In this document: piece by piece, positions 7,136-15,788 of the stretch
Layout: the number at the start of each line of letters is the position of its first letter
How positions within the stretch are numbered: position 1 is the first letter of the stretch
From: Rhizonema sp. PD37
GTDB taxonomy: Bacteria > Cyanobacteriota > Cyanobacteriia > Cyanobacteriales > Nostocaceae
DNA length: 64,000 nt
Direction of reading: 5' to 3'
Assembly (NCBI GenBank): GCA_029379215.1
Contig: JAQYWO010000001.1
Coordinates: forward strand, 29,442 to 93,441
Translations under genes and position numbers: made by a program
The notes under the pieces: model-generated
What the model saw: only the letters and a program-made list of their open reading frames with translations
The model's database searches: none
What the model was told of the DNA's origin: nothing

Positions 7136-8734
7136 ATGACCAAGGCACCTATTGCTCCCGTGGTGCTAGTCATTTTAGACGGATGGGGCTACTGCGAGGA
7201 GACACGAGGCAACGCTATTGCCGCAGCTAACACTCCAGTTATGGATAGCCTCTGGAAAGCTTATCCGCATACCCTCATCCGCACATCAGGAAAATCCGTA
7301 GGGTTACCTGAGGGTCAAATGGGTAACTCAGAAGTGGGTCATTTGAACATCGGCGCTGGGCGAGTTGTACCGCAGGAATTGGTACGCATCTCAGATGCTG
7401 TAGAAGATAGATCCATCCTCACTAATCTAGCACTTGTTAACATTTGCCAAGAAGTACGTAGTCGAAATGGCAAGCTTCATCTTGTAGGGCTTTGTTCTGG
7501 TGGAGGGGTACACTCGCATCTCAATCACCTGTTCGGGTTACTAGATCTAGCAAGGCTTCAAGGAATACCAGACGTATGTATCCATGCCATTACTGATGGT
7601 CGTGACACGTCTCCAAAAGAAGGTGTCAAAGCAATCTCACTCCTACAAGATCATATAGACAGTGTAGGAGTAGGGCGGATCGTCACTCTCAGCGGTCGCT
7701 ACTACGCAATGGATCGCGATCGCCGTTGGGATCGGGTCAAACGTGCTTACGACGTGATGACGCAAGATGGTGTGGGCGAGTTACTTTCTCCTGTGGAAGT
7801 CCTAAAGGCATCGTATGCAAACGGTTTGACAGACGAGTTCGTACTCCCAGTAAGAATTGCTCCGGGTGCAGTAGAACCAGGAGATGGGGTGATATTTTTT
7901 AACTTCCGTCCTGATCGCGCCAGACAACTGACTCAAGCTTTCGTCCAGCCACAATTTGCCGGTTTTGACCGAGAACAAGTGACTCCCCTCTCGTTTGTTA
8001 CCTTTACGCAGTACGATCCCGACTTACCAGCTAAAGTTGCATTCGAGCCACAGAATTTAAGTAATATTCTCGGAGAAGTCATTGCTCAACATGGACTGAG
8101 GCAGTTTCGCACTTCAGAAACCGAAAAATATGCCCACGTCACTTACTTCTTTAATGGCGGTTTGGAAGACCCTTATACCGGAGAAGATCGAGAACTGGTA
8201 AACAGTCCGATGGTGCCGACTTACGATTCCACTCCAGCAATGTCAGCCTCGCCACTCACAAAAGTTGCGATCGCAGCTATTGAAAAACGCATCTACTCTC
8301 TAGTTGTGATTAACTACGCCAACCCAGATATGGTAGGACATACTGGTAACATAGACGCTACGATTAAAGGTGTAGAAACAGTTGACCACTGTTTAGGTCA
8401 CCTACTTGCTAGCATCAGCAAAGCTGGAGGTACAGCAATTATCACCGCTGACCACGGCAATGCTGAATATATGCTAGATGATGAAGGCAATCCCTGGACA
8501 GCTCACACTACCAACCCAGTCCCCTTAATATTGGTAGAAGGAGAACAAGTCAAGATACCCGGATATGGCACAAATGTCATGATGCGAAATGATGGCATTC
8601 TCGCCGATATCGCCCCCACAATTTTGGAGATTTTACAATTACCTATTCCTCCAGAAATGACAGGGCGATCGCTTCTGCAAGCATCCGAGTATGAAGTGCA
8701 ATTTTCCCGTACTGCCTTACAAGTAGGACTTTGA
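7136..8734 (+). CDS. gpmI: 2,3-bisphosphoglycerate-independent phosphoglycerate mutase
   Basis: A 532-residue enzyme interconverting 3- and 2-phosphoglycerate in glycolysis and carbon export from the Calvin cycle. The alkaline-phosphatase-fold metal site is clear: LVILDGWG (metal Asp near residue 15), the phospho-Ser motif GQMGNSEVGHLNIGAGR with S65, ITADHGNAEYM near residue 440, and the inserted transferase domain with DGRDTSP and SGRYYAMDRDRRWDRV. Length is normal for the family. secG follows 25 bp downstream on the same strand and the two are likely co-transcribed, an arrangement common in cyanobacteria. Confidence 0.97.
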   Translation: MTKAPIAPVVLVILDGWGYCEETRGNAIAAANTPVMDSLWKAYPHTLIRTSGKSVGLPEGQMGNSEVGHLNIGAGRVVPQELVRISDAVEDRSILTNLALVNICQEVRSRNGKLHLVGLCSGGGVHSHLNHLFGLLDLARLQGIPDVCIHAITDGRDTSPKEGVKAISLLQDHIDSVGVGRIVTLSGRYYAMDRDRRWDRVKRAYDVMTQDGVGELLSPVEVLKASYANGLTDEFVLPVRIAPGAVEPGDGVIFFNFRPDRARQLTQAFVQPQFAGFDREQVTPLSFVTFTQYDPDLPAKVAFEPQNLSNILGEVIAQHGLRQFRTSETEKYAHVTYFFNGGLEDPYTGEDRELVNSPMVPTYDSTPAMSASPLTKVAIAAIEKRIYSLVVINYANPDMVGHTGNIDATIKGVETVDHCLGHLLASISKAGGTAIITADHGNAEYMLDDEGNPWTAHTTNPVPLILVEGEQVKIPGYGTNVMMRNDGILADIAPTILEILQLPIPPEMTGRSLLQASEYEVQFSRTALQVGL

Positions 8735-8759
8735 AACAGTTAGGAGCGAGGAATTTTCA

Positions 8760-8993
8760 ATGACAGTTAGTAACGTCGTACAAGCTATCTGGGCTTTTTC
8801 AGCAGTTGGTTTGATTATTTTGGTGTTGCTGCACAGTCCCAAAGGTGATGGCGTTGCAGCCATTGGTGGACAGGCACAGTTATTTAGTAGCACCAAAAGT
8901 GCAGAAAACACATTGAACCGAGTGACTTGGGCACTCACAGTCATTTTTCTCGGCTTAACTGTAGTTTTAAGCGCCGGCTGGCTGCCGAAATGA
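8760..8993 (+). CDS. secG: Preprotein translocase subunit SecG
   Basis: A 77-residue membrane protein with two hydrophobic helices (about 6-25 and 55-73) joined by a loop holding HSPKGDGVAAIGGQAQLFSS, the SecG signature. It assists SecYE in protein export across the plasma and thylakoid membranes. A TAGGAGCGAG ribosome-binding site lies about 10 bp before the ATG. It follows gpmI closely and precedes the metalloprotease gene by 68 bp. Confidence 0.95.
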   Translation: MTVSNVVQAIWAFSAVGLIILVLLHSPKGDGVAAIGGQAQLFSSTKSAENTLNRVTWALTVIFLGLTVVLSAGWLPK

Positions 8994-9061
8994 AGGACTT
9001 GAGGCAATTATGGAGGAGAGGGGGAAACAATTTTCTTCTGCTCCTCTATACACGCGCTTAA

Positions 9062-9880
9062 GTGACTTTAACCCCAAAACCCATCAGAACAACTGTGCTA
9101 CAAAAGTTACTGACGTTAGGATTAGCTGTCGTGACTGGGGTGATTGTAATTTTGACAAACCTTCAGTCTAATATCACTATAGCCTCCGACTCGAACCTAC
9201 TGACAAAACAGAGCCAATATGCTTCTGACTTAATCACTTCTCTCCCTTCTTCTCCAACATCATCCCTTCCCTCATTTCCTCCTCCTCAGGCTCATCCCTT
9301 GCCGCCAACACTAGCACAGTGGCAAGACATCAAAAATAGTGGTGACTACTTTTCTCACGTCTCACCAACCAAAGTTGGTTATTTAGTTTGGTCGCAATTT
9401 CCTGTTAAGGTTTACATAGAACCATCAAATACACTCACTGGTCAACAAGCTGAAGCATGGGTTAACAACGTTTTAGAAGCGGTGAAGGAATGGAACACTT
9501 ATTTGCCTTTAGTGATAACCGAAAAGCCAGAGATTGCTGATATTACGATTGTGCGGAAAGCCCCTCCACTTCAGTTGAACCCAAGCAGTAAAATACCTCG
9601 CGCACGTTCTGCTCAAACTACCTACAATTACATCAGCAAAAACAATCTTTTATCCCACAGCTTCATTATTTTACTCAGTCCCAGCCAGACAGGTCAATAT
9701 CTGACTGCCGCGATTCGCCACGAACTCGGTCATGCATTGGGAATTTGGGGGCATAGTCCGCTTCAAACAGATGCTTTGTACTTTTCCCAAGTGCGCAACC
9801 CATCACCCATTTCTCCTCGAGACGTAAATACCCTCAAGCGGGTTTATGAACAGCCAACGAGTTTGGGATGGAAATTATAG
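9062..9880 (+). CDS. Predicted membrane-anchored or secreted zinc metalloprotease
   Basis: 272 residues starting at GTG. An N-terminal hydrophobic segment (about 15-34) suggests a signal anchor, followed by a low-complexity Ser/Pro linker (58-82). The catalytic part ends in HELGHALGIWGHS (H220, E221, H224, then G227 and H231): a metzincin-like HExxH helix with the third histidine one residue further than the classic HExxHxxGxxH. Related predicted Zn-proteases are common in cyanobacteria, with unknown substrates. It is separated from secG by 68 bp and could be part of that operon. The gene ends before a strong palindrome shared with the convergent TPR gene. Confidence 0.75.
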   Translation: MTLTPKPIRTTVLQKLLTLGLAVVTGVIVILTNLQSNITIASDSNLLTKQSQYASDLITSLPSSPTSSLPSFPPPQAHPLPPTLAQWQDIKNSGDYFSHVSPTKVGYLVWSQFPVKVYIEPSNTLTGQQAEAWVNNVLEAVKEWNTYLPLVITEKPEIADITIVRKAPPLQLNPSSKIPRARSAQTTYNYISKNNLLSHSFIILLSPSQTGQYLTAAIRHELGHALGIWGHSPLQTDALYFSQVRNPSPISPRDVNTLKRVYEQPTSLGWKL

Positions 9881-9952
9881 CGCGGTCCACCACGTTTAAG
9901 AGCAAAGAACTCAAAACTTAGAATGTAATTCTGTAGTTCTCTTTAAGATAAA

Positions 9953-10063
9953 GTCCGGATAATCACTTATAATTTACCCTAAGCACTGAACCCCACCCCA
10001 GTAAAGCTGTGCTTTACTGGGGTGGGGTTATGCGGAACAATGAAACTAAGTGATTAACCGGAC
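9953..10063. terminator. Nested palindrome, bidirectional terminator or mini-element
   Basis: An inner perfect stem of 19 bp with a 3-nt loop spans 9989-10029, with arms built on AACCCCACCCCAGTAAAG. It is enclosed by a second pair of 17-bp arms, 9953-9969 and 10047-10063, matching at 16 of 17 positions. It lies between the convergent protease and TPR genes, so it may stop transcription from both sides. The outer arms suggest a small palindromic insertion. Confidence 0.6.
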
Positions 10064-10081
10064 AAGCTAGAGCATTCTTGT

Positions 10082-11212
10082 TTAAAATTTTCCCTGCAAA
10101 ATTGCCAGAAACCGTTTGTTTTTTCGTAAACTATCTAAATCTGCATCAGTTTTGGCGATCGGCAAATACTTGGTAGGATTTATCTGAATGGCTTGGGCAA
10201 TGTGATCTACTGCCAGGGTAATTTTTCTTTGACATGCGTAACAATAACCTTTGTTATAAATGCCGTTGGCATGATCGGGTTTGATTTGTAGTGAACGATC
10301 AATACTAGCGTGTGCCTCGCTAAATTTACCAACTTTAGCAAGAGCATAGCCGCGATTATCCCAGGCTTCAAAATTGTGAGGATCGACTTCAATCGATTTA
10401 TCGTAAGATGCGATCGCCTCATTGGTTCTTCCTAGTCGCCGCAATGTAATACCACGGTTATTCCATGCGTGGGTATCGTGGGCAGAAATTTCGGTTGCTC
10501 GATCATAGCAAGCTAATGCTTCTTCTTCTTTCTGAAGTTTTCCCAGCATGTTTCCTCGGTTAACCCAGGAAGATAAATGGTTTGGGTTGATTGCAAGGGC
10601 TTTATCAAAACTGTCAATTGCTTCAGTTGGCTTTTCCCAACTCATAAAAGCACAGCCACGGTTATACCACACATCTGGATCATCTGGCTGAAGGCCAATC
10701 GCCTGATCGTAGCTGCGAATGGCGGCTTTAAAGCGTTTCAAATTGATTAACGCGCTACCACGATTAGTAAAAGCTTTATAATAATTAGGGTTGAATTCGA
10801 GAGATCGTTCGTAGGCATTGAGGGCTTCCATATGCCGCCCTAATACTGTTAAAGAATTACCTTTTGAGTCCCAACCTTCGTAGTGATAAGGGTATAACAA
10901 AAGCAGTTGCTCGTAACTGTCGAGTGCTTCAAGATGATTGCCCCATTCAGCCAAAACCAAGCCGCGATTAAATAAGGCACGATGATCATTGGGAGTGAGG
11001 GCAAGGAGGCGATTAAAATCCTCAACGGATTCTGCATAGCGCTTCAGATGTCCCCTAGCTAACCCCCGACAGCACCAAGCTTCAACGTAGTTTGGATCAA
11101 GCTTGAGTGCTGCATCCAAAGGGGCGATCGCATCTGCAAACTGGTGCGCTTCAAATAATCGCACGCCTTCCTCAAATAAAGTTGTTGCAGTTGCTTCTGG
11201 CTGCTCCTTCAT
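10082..11212 (-). CDS. Tetratricopeptide-repeat protein
   Basis: From the ATG at 11212 the protein has 376 residues and is almost entirely ten consecutive 34-residue TPR units, with the usual pattern (W/A-x-x-RG at helix A, A-x-x-S-Y/F-D-x-A/S-L at helix B, ending P-N/D/H). Such solenoids bind other proteins; no catalytic or membrane part is present, so it is presumably a cytoplasmic scaffold. The longer frame to 11281 would need a TTG start and adds a 23-residue tail unlike a TPR, so the inner ATG is preferred. The partner is unknown. It stands alone between the convergent protease and a P450 gene. Confidence 0.8.
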   Translation of the reverse strand: MKEQPEATATTLFEEGVRLFEAHQFADAIAPLDAALKLDPNYVEAWCCRGLARGHLKRYAESVEDFNRLLALTPNDHRALFNRGLVLAEWGNHLEALDSYEQLLLLYPYHYEGWDSKGNSLTVLGRHMEALNAYERSLEFNPNYYKAFTNRGSALINLKRFKAAIRSYDQAIGLQPDDPDVWYNRGCAFMSWEKPTEAIDSFDKALAINPNHLSSWVNRGNMLGKLQKEEEALACYDRATEISAHDTHAWNNRGITLRRLGRTNEAIASYDKSIEVDPHNFEAWDNRGYALAKVGKFSEAHASIDRSLQIKPDHANGIYNKGYCYACQRKITLAVDHIAQAIQINPTKYLPIAKTDADLDSLRKNKRFLAILQGKF

Positions 11213-11411
11213 AAATATCTTTTTTATAAATCCAAGGCTTTTAATAGTCGTGGGTTGTTGACAAACCTCGACTTGTCTCAAATACCTATGATACTCAAGA
11301 TTTACTGACTAAGCCTGCCCATCATCAACTATGGTAATACATCCGAGGTCCATCCAAATATTCTGCAGTGCGAACGACAGTGAACCCTTATTAAGCCAAA
11401 CGCGATCGCCA

Positions 11412-12749
11412 TTACCTGATTTGCAAATGTGCCTGTAACTCTCTTTCCGCTTGAAAAGGAAATTGAGGAGAAACACCCGCTTCATATTTAGGTGTCACAT
11501 CCCAATCATAATGACGCAGCAGAGTTGCCAAAAAAATTTTCATTTCCATATTGGCAAACTCCATTCCAATACACGTATGTTCGCCACCCCCAAACCCAAT
11601 GAGCGCAAAGGGATGTTTCTTATCCTCTTCACGGAGTGGACTAAAGCGATCTGGATCGAATGTTTCTGGAGCGGTATAAATTTCTGGTAAGCGATGCGTC
11701 AATCCTTGAGCTACAATTACACCCCAACCTGGAGGAATACTGTAGCCTGCGTACTCAAGTTCCTTGACAACCCCCCGCAAAAGCACTACACCTGAAGGGT
11801 TGTAAAGGCGCTCAACTTCTTTGAGGAAGTAAGTCATTTGGTTGAGTTGTTTGAGGTGTCCAAGGCTGAGGGTTTCATCGCCCACAACTCGCTCCAGTTC
11901 TTGACGGAGGCGTTCTCGCCACAACGGACGTGCGCCTAACTCAACGAGTGTCCAAGTCAGCGAGGTTGCTGTTGTGAAATGAGCACCATTAAGTAGATGG
12001 ATTATTTCGTCAATAATCTGAGATTCTGCTAAAGCATTTCCCTGTTCATCAACAGATGCTAAAAATAACCCCAACACATCGTCAGATGTTTGTCTACTAT
12101 GGCTTTTGCTTTCGGCGATAATATTCTGTAAAAGTTGCCTTAGTTGACGACGTGCCTTTTGGGAACGACCATAGTTCGTAAATGGGACATCCCAACGCAG
12201 TAGTGCGACTGCTCCCCGGACTAACATAGAGTACCACTGTTCTATTTGCTGAATCTCACGTTCTACCTGCACACCAAGCAACAGCCGAATTCCAATTCGG
12301 AGTGCTAATTGATTAAATTCATTTTTGAGGGGAACAGTACCGCGTTCCAGCCATTGGCTTAAGCATCGGTTAACTTCGCTTTGCATTGAGTTAAAGTAGT
12401 TGGCAATGGCTTTGCCATGAAATGCTGGAGCCATCAAGCGCCTGGTGCGACGATGTTCTTCACCATCCTGAAGCATCATTGGATGACCGAAAATATGTTC
12501 CATTGTCGATTTCCATCCCAGGTAAGAAGAGACACAGTCCACCTTTTCCTGTAAAATGAGTCGATTGGCTTCGGGTCCAACCAAAACAGCATGTTTTTTG
12601 CCTAGAAGATTGATTTTGAAAACAGGACCATAACGCTGATAATTTTTTGCAAGTCCCCATCCTTGAGTCGAAATTAATTCCAGAGTTTCACCTATAATTG
12701 GTAGACCAAAACTACCAGGCATTTTATCTGCGGGTTTTAGCTGGATCAT
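11412..12749 (-). CDS. Cytochrome P450, CYP120-like
   Basis: 445 residues. The heme-thiolate loop is intact: FGGGEHTCIG, with the cysteine ligand near residue 391. The K-helix ExxR is seen as KEVERL, and the I-helix as NGAHFTTATS, where an Asn precedes the usual GxxTT. The N-terminus (PADKMPGSFGLPIIGETLEL) has the proline-rich hinge but no membrane anchor, so the enzyme is soluble. The overall pattern resembles cyanobacterial CYP120, whose Synechocystis member hydroxylates retinoic acid; that substrate is an inference here. No redox partner adjoins. The next gene upstream on the same strand is an ABM-fold monooxygenase, 341 bp away, so a shared pathway is possible but not shown. Confidence 0.9.
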   Translation of the reverse strand: MIQLKPADKMPGSFGLPIIGETLELISTQGWGLAKNYQRYGPVFKINLLGKKHAVLVGPEANRLILQEKVDCVSSYLGWKSTMEHIFGHPMMLQDGEEHRRTRRLMAPAFHGKAIANYFNSMQSEVNRCLSQWLERGTVPLKNEFNQLALRIGIRLLLGVQVEREIQQIEQWYSMLVRGAVALLRWDVPFTNYGRSQKARRQLRQLLQNIIAESKSHSRQTSDDVLGLFLASVDEQGNALAESQIIDEIIHLLNGAHFTTATSLTWTLVELGARPLWRERLRQELERVVGDETLSLGHLKQLNQMTYFLKEVERLYNPSGVVLLRGVVKELEYAGYSIPPGWGVIVAQGLTHRLPEIYTAPETFDPDRFSPLREEDKKHPFALIGFGGGEHTCIGMEFANMEMKIFLATLLRHYDWDVTPKYEAGVSPQFPFQAERELQAHLQIR

Positions 12750-12793
12750 TTTTTAGGGCTACTAAACAACAGAGCGATCGCACTACAATATGG

Positions 12794-13093
12794 TTATGAG
12801 GGCTTAGGATCGCCCACTTCGTAGAGTACAAGATGACGATCTGTGATACCTAGCGATTGCCACGTAGATCGCCAAACAGCGATGTGCGCTGATGCAAAGT
12901 GGTCGTCCAAAGCAGCTTGGTTTGTCCAAGCTTCTTTAATATGGATCAGTCCGTGAACTAAAACGTCTTCGGCATACGAGTATTCGATGCAACCCGGTTC
13001 AGCGCGACTAGTTGTGATCATCGCTTCCATCGCGGAAATCGCATCCGCAAGCCTGTTCGGCGGTAACCGAATTGTGCCAATAATCAACAGCAT
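12794..13093 (-). CDS. Antibiotic-biosynthesis-monooxygenase (ABM) domain protein
   Basis: 99 residues from the ATG at 13093, which has a strong AAAGGAGG ribosome-binding site 6 bp upstream; a longer frame to 13135 is therefore unlikely. It is a ferredoxin-like dimeric alpha/beta barrel of the ABM/putative quinol monooxygenase type: MLLIIGTIRLPPNR, then SRAEPGCIEYSYAED, and LIHIKEAWTNQAALDDHFAS with the conserved His near the end. Members act without cofactors on quinols or protect against reactive intermediates; the substrate is unknown here. Confidence 0.85.
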   Translation of the reverse strand: MLLIIGTIRLPPNRLADAISAMEAMITTSRAEPGCIEYSYAEDVLVHGLIHIKEAWTNQAALDDHFASAHIAVWRSTWQSLGITDRHLVLYEVGDPKPS

Positions 13094-13191
13094 CGAACCT
13101 CCTTTCAAACAACTATTACCCATATTCTCTTTCACAAGCCTTGATGCGTAAAGTGTATATTTATAATTTAAATGGCAGCTACAGTGCTTTT

Positions 13192-13293
13192 TATAGCAAC
13201 GGACAGGATGCTTAGGACAACAATAAATTCACAATGTAAACGGTTGAAAGCGTCTACCGGCAATTTGTCCTAACGGCTTTGGCGACAGCTATA
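13192..13293. mobile_element. 102-bp mini-element, copy A
   Basis: Begins TATAGC followed by 14 variable bases and TTAGGACAA. The other end is the inverted version (TTGTCCTAA, 14 bases, GCTATA), giving imperfect terminal inverted repeats of about 29 bp. A second copy of exactly 102 bp occurs at 50147-50248, with the left 28 bases alike at 27 positions and a divergent centre. A half copy is at 25098-25125. It has no coding capacity and lies in the lepB upstream region. Confidence 0.7.
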
Positions 13294-13424
13294 AAACCTC
13301 GTAGCAGCCGACTTAGGAAAGAGGCTGTATTTAATGCGCTATGAGTAGCAGATTACAATCGCTACGGAACAAATTAGTTATAATTAAGTCACCAGCACTT
13401 AGTAGTAATTTTGATTAAGTACTT

Positions 13425-14009
13425 ATGTCTCCTCATCAAAGAAATACTGAGCAGTCGAACCCTGAAAATGTCTGGATTGAAGGTTTTAAGACAGTTGGGC
13501 TGAGCATATTTCTAGCATTTGGAATTCGTACCTTTGCAGCAGCAGCTTATTTCATCCCATCAGGTTCAATGGAGCCGACGTTACAAATTGATGATCGCCT
13601 GATGGTAGATAAAGTCAGCTATCACTTCAAAAATCCACAGCGAGGGGACATTGTGGTATTTTGGCCACCAAATAGCACTATTGCAGCTTGTGGATTGTCG
13701 CAGAAATCTGCCGATCCTTGGATTAAACGAGTGATTGGACTACCGGGCGAAAAGATAGAAGTCAAGGAAGGACGTGTATACGTTAACGAACGCCCTTTGC
13801 CTGAAAATTACATTGCAGCTAAACCTCAGTATCTGTGGGGAGCTTCGGTTGTGCCACCCAATTCTTTCCTAGTTTTAGGAGATAATCGCAATAATAGCTG
13901 TGACGGTCATTACTGGGGTTTTCTGAAGAAAGATCGCATCATTGGTCAAGCAACTATTCGCTTCTGGCCATTTAATCGTCTAAGTAATTTAACTGAAGAA
14001 CAAAAGTAG
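13425..14009 (+). CDS. lepB: Signal peptidase I
   Basis: 194 residues. One N-terminal membrane helix (about 22-42) is followed by the catalytic PSGSMEPTL with S48, RGDIVVF, and WIKRVIGLPGEKIEVKEGRVYVN with the general-base K101. The box GDNRNNSCDGHYWG near the end is conserved. It removes signal peptides from exported proteins at the periplasmic or lumenal face. Cyanobacteria usually carry two lep genes and this length fits LepB1/LepB2 types. A TATAAT-like box at about 13379 (GTTATAATTAAG) may be its promoter. Confidence 0.95.
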   Translation: MSPHQRNTEQSNPENVWIEGFKTVGLSIFLAFGIRTFAAAAYFIPSGSMEPTLQIDDRLMVDKVSYHFKNPQRGDIVVFWPPNSTIAACGLSQKSADPWIKRVIGLPGEKIEVKEGRVYVNERPLPENYIAAKPQYLWGASVVPPNSFLVLGDNRNNSCDGHYWGFLKKDRIIGQATIRFWPFNRLSNLTEEQK

Positions 14010-14184
14010 CAGACGGTTCACTAACCGAGCTTCACTTAAAGTACTGGTTTAACATTCACTCAACTTCTGTAAGCGTAAGGGAAGGCAGGGCAGGAGAAGA
14101 TGAGGAAAAATCAGTAATTTCACGTTTTTTTATAGCGCAAAATACATATTTATTCCTTTTTTCTCCATGTCTCAGCCTGCTCTC

Positions 14185-15333
14185 TTAAGCCCAGCGACTG
14201 AACTGTAAGCGTCTTTGTTCCACAGTAGATGTATAAAGTTTAACTAGTTGATCGATATTATTATTCAGGGTATACCGCTCTAATACACGCTTTCTTGCTT
14301 TCTGTCCCAGCACAGTTGTTAACTCTGGATGGTCTTGAAATAGGGGTAATAAAGTTCTTAATTGAGTTTTGATGGTCTTAGGATTAATAATTATACCTGC
14401 GCCCTTTTCTAATACTTCTCCATCAGCACCGACATCTGTAGCTAAACAAGCAAGTCCACAAGCCATTGCTTCTAACAAAGACAGGGACAACCCTTCTACT
14501 ATTGATGGTAGAATAAATACATCTGAGCCGCGTAGAATTTCGATGCGTCGGTTTTCATCGGCAACAAATCCCAACCAGATAATGTTGTATTCAGAACCAT
14601 AAAACGTTTCTAAGGAAGGTTTCAGAGGCCCATCGCCAACAATGAGCAGCTTACTACCTGCTCCCATATCTGCTAGCTTCCAAGCGCGGAGAAGGGCTTC
14701 GACATTTTTCTCAGCAGCTATGCGACCTTGGTAAACAAACAAGCGCTCAGCTTTAAATTCTGCTTTGATGTTAGAAGGGCCAGGAGAATACTTCTCAATA
14801 TCCACTCCGTTGGGAATGACAGCAACATTTTCTTCCCGCACGCCTAAACGTGATAACAATTCTCGTTGAATTTGAGAAAATACTATTACGCGGTCGTAGT
14901 TAACCAAAAAAGGCGCGTAGAGTTGATATGCCAACAGTTGTGTTCCCGATACTATTTTTGCACCTTTACCAGCAAAGGGGGTGTGAAAAGTGGCAACTAA
15001 AGGCAAATTTAGTTTGTCACAAATTTCCGGTAGAACAAAGTCAAGGGGAGATAGAGTCAGGGAAGCATGAACGACATTTGGCTTGATACTCTTAAGCGAT
15101 CGAGTTAAAACCTTCGTCGCGTTGAAAGTCGGAATTGTGTAAACCTGGGACTTATAAATGAAGGGTAGAGGAACCTCTGGACAATTGGGCCAGTTACCCG
15201 GTTCAGATTCTTCTTGAGCAAAGTGAAGAAAGCTCACTTGGTGTCCCTTGGCTAACAAGGCATTTGTAATTTCTCGACTATAGGTGACGTTACCGCAAAA
15301 AGGTGATTTTTTTCCAATCCAGGCTATTCGCAT
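14185..15333 (-). CDS. Glycosyltransferase family 4
   Basis: 382 residues with a GT-B fold: N-terminal RIAWIGKKSPFCGNVTYSREI, acceptor-side THxPF motif (ATFHTPFAGKG), VIPNGVDIEKYSPG, and C-terminal donor-site FVYQGRIAAEKNVEALLRAW, LLIVGDGPLKPSLE and EGLSLSLLEAMACG carrying the E-x7-E motif. It should transfer a sugar from an activated donor with retention, probably for cell-surface polysaccharide or glycolipid. No other glycan genes are adjacent, so the product is unknown. Confidence 0.9.
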   Translation of the reverse strand: MRIAWIGKKSPFCGNVTYSREITNALLAKGHQVSFLHFAQEESEPGNWPNCPEVPLPFIYKSQVYTIPTFNATKVLTRSLKSIKPNVVHASLTLSPLDFVLPEICDKLNLPLVATFHTPFAGKGAKIVSGTQLLAYQLYAPFLVNYDRVIVFSQIQRELLSRLGVREENVAVIPNGVDIEKYSPGPSNIKAEFKAERLFVYQGRIAAEKNVEALLRAWKLADMGAGSKLLIVGDGPLKPSLETFYGSEYNIIWLGFVADENRRIEILRGSDVFILPSIVEGLSLSLLEAMACGLACLATDVGADGEVLEKGAGIIINPKTIKTQLRTLLPLFQDHPELTTVLGQKARKRVLERYTLNNNIDQLVKLYTSTVEQRRLQFSRWA

Positions 15334-15788
15334 TCTTTGTTAGCTATCAGAAAAGCGGATTCATTCTATCAGCTTTTTGTAGGTTTATACTGTGTTTTTT
15401 TGCCGAATAATTACTGTTTTTTTTATTAAGCCATTTCATAACAGTTTTCCAGCAACTAGTACCGCTACGCAGAATCAGAAATTAAAAATTAAAAACTTGA
15501 AAAGCTGGACTTGTAGGCTGTCTAGCAATTCAGAATGGGTGCTTTATTTGCGCCGCACTGTACTAGAGATGAAAATTTTACAGTTTTGAAAATTCAATGA
15601 ATTTATCAATTGTATTTCCTTACCTTTGTTATCAATATTTTTCCGGCAGATATTGTAGACGCAGCTTACTGAGCCTAGCTCATGCCTGATTGATACCCAG
15701 TAATAAATATGTAATAATTTCCCACTAACCTAACTTTAGCACGAAAACAGCAGCTTTCCGGCGAAAAATAACTCTTTCTCGCCGATAG
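15334..15788. other. A/T-rich intergenic region
   Basis: 455 bp between two minus-strand genes. A 65-codon plus-strand frame at 15392 has no recognisable product or ribosome-binding site. I see no repeat or RNA gene. Confidence 0.4.

Noticed and set aside
13136..13191. Riboswitch upstream of the ABM gene
   Set aside because: The 5' flank shows no conserved aptamer pattern; the nearby palindrome belongs to the 102-bp element.
15392..15589. 65-codon plus-strand frame between glycosyltransferase and MFS genes
   Set aside because: No ribosome-binding site, low-complexity sequence, no recognisable product.
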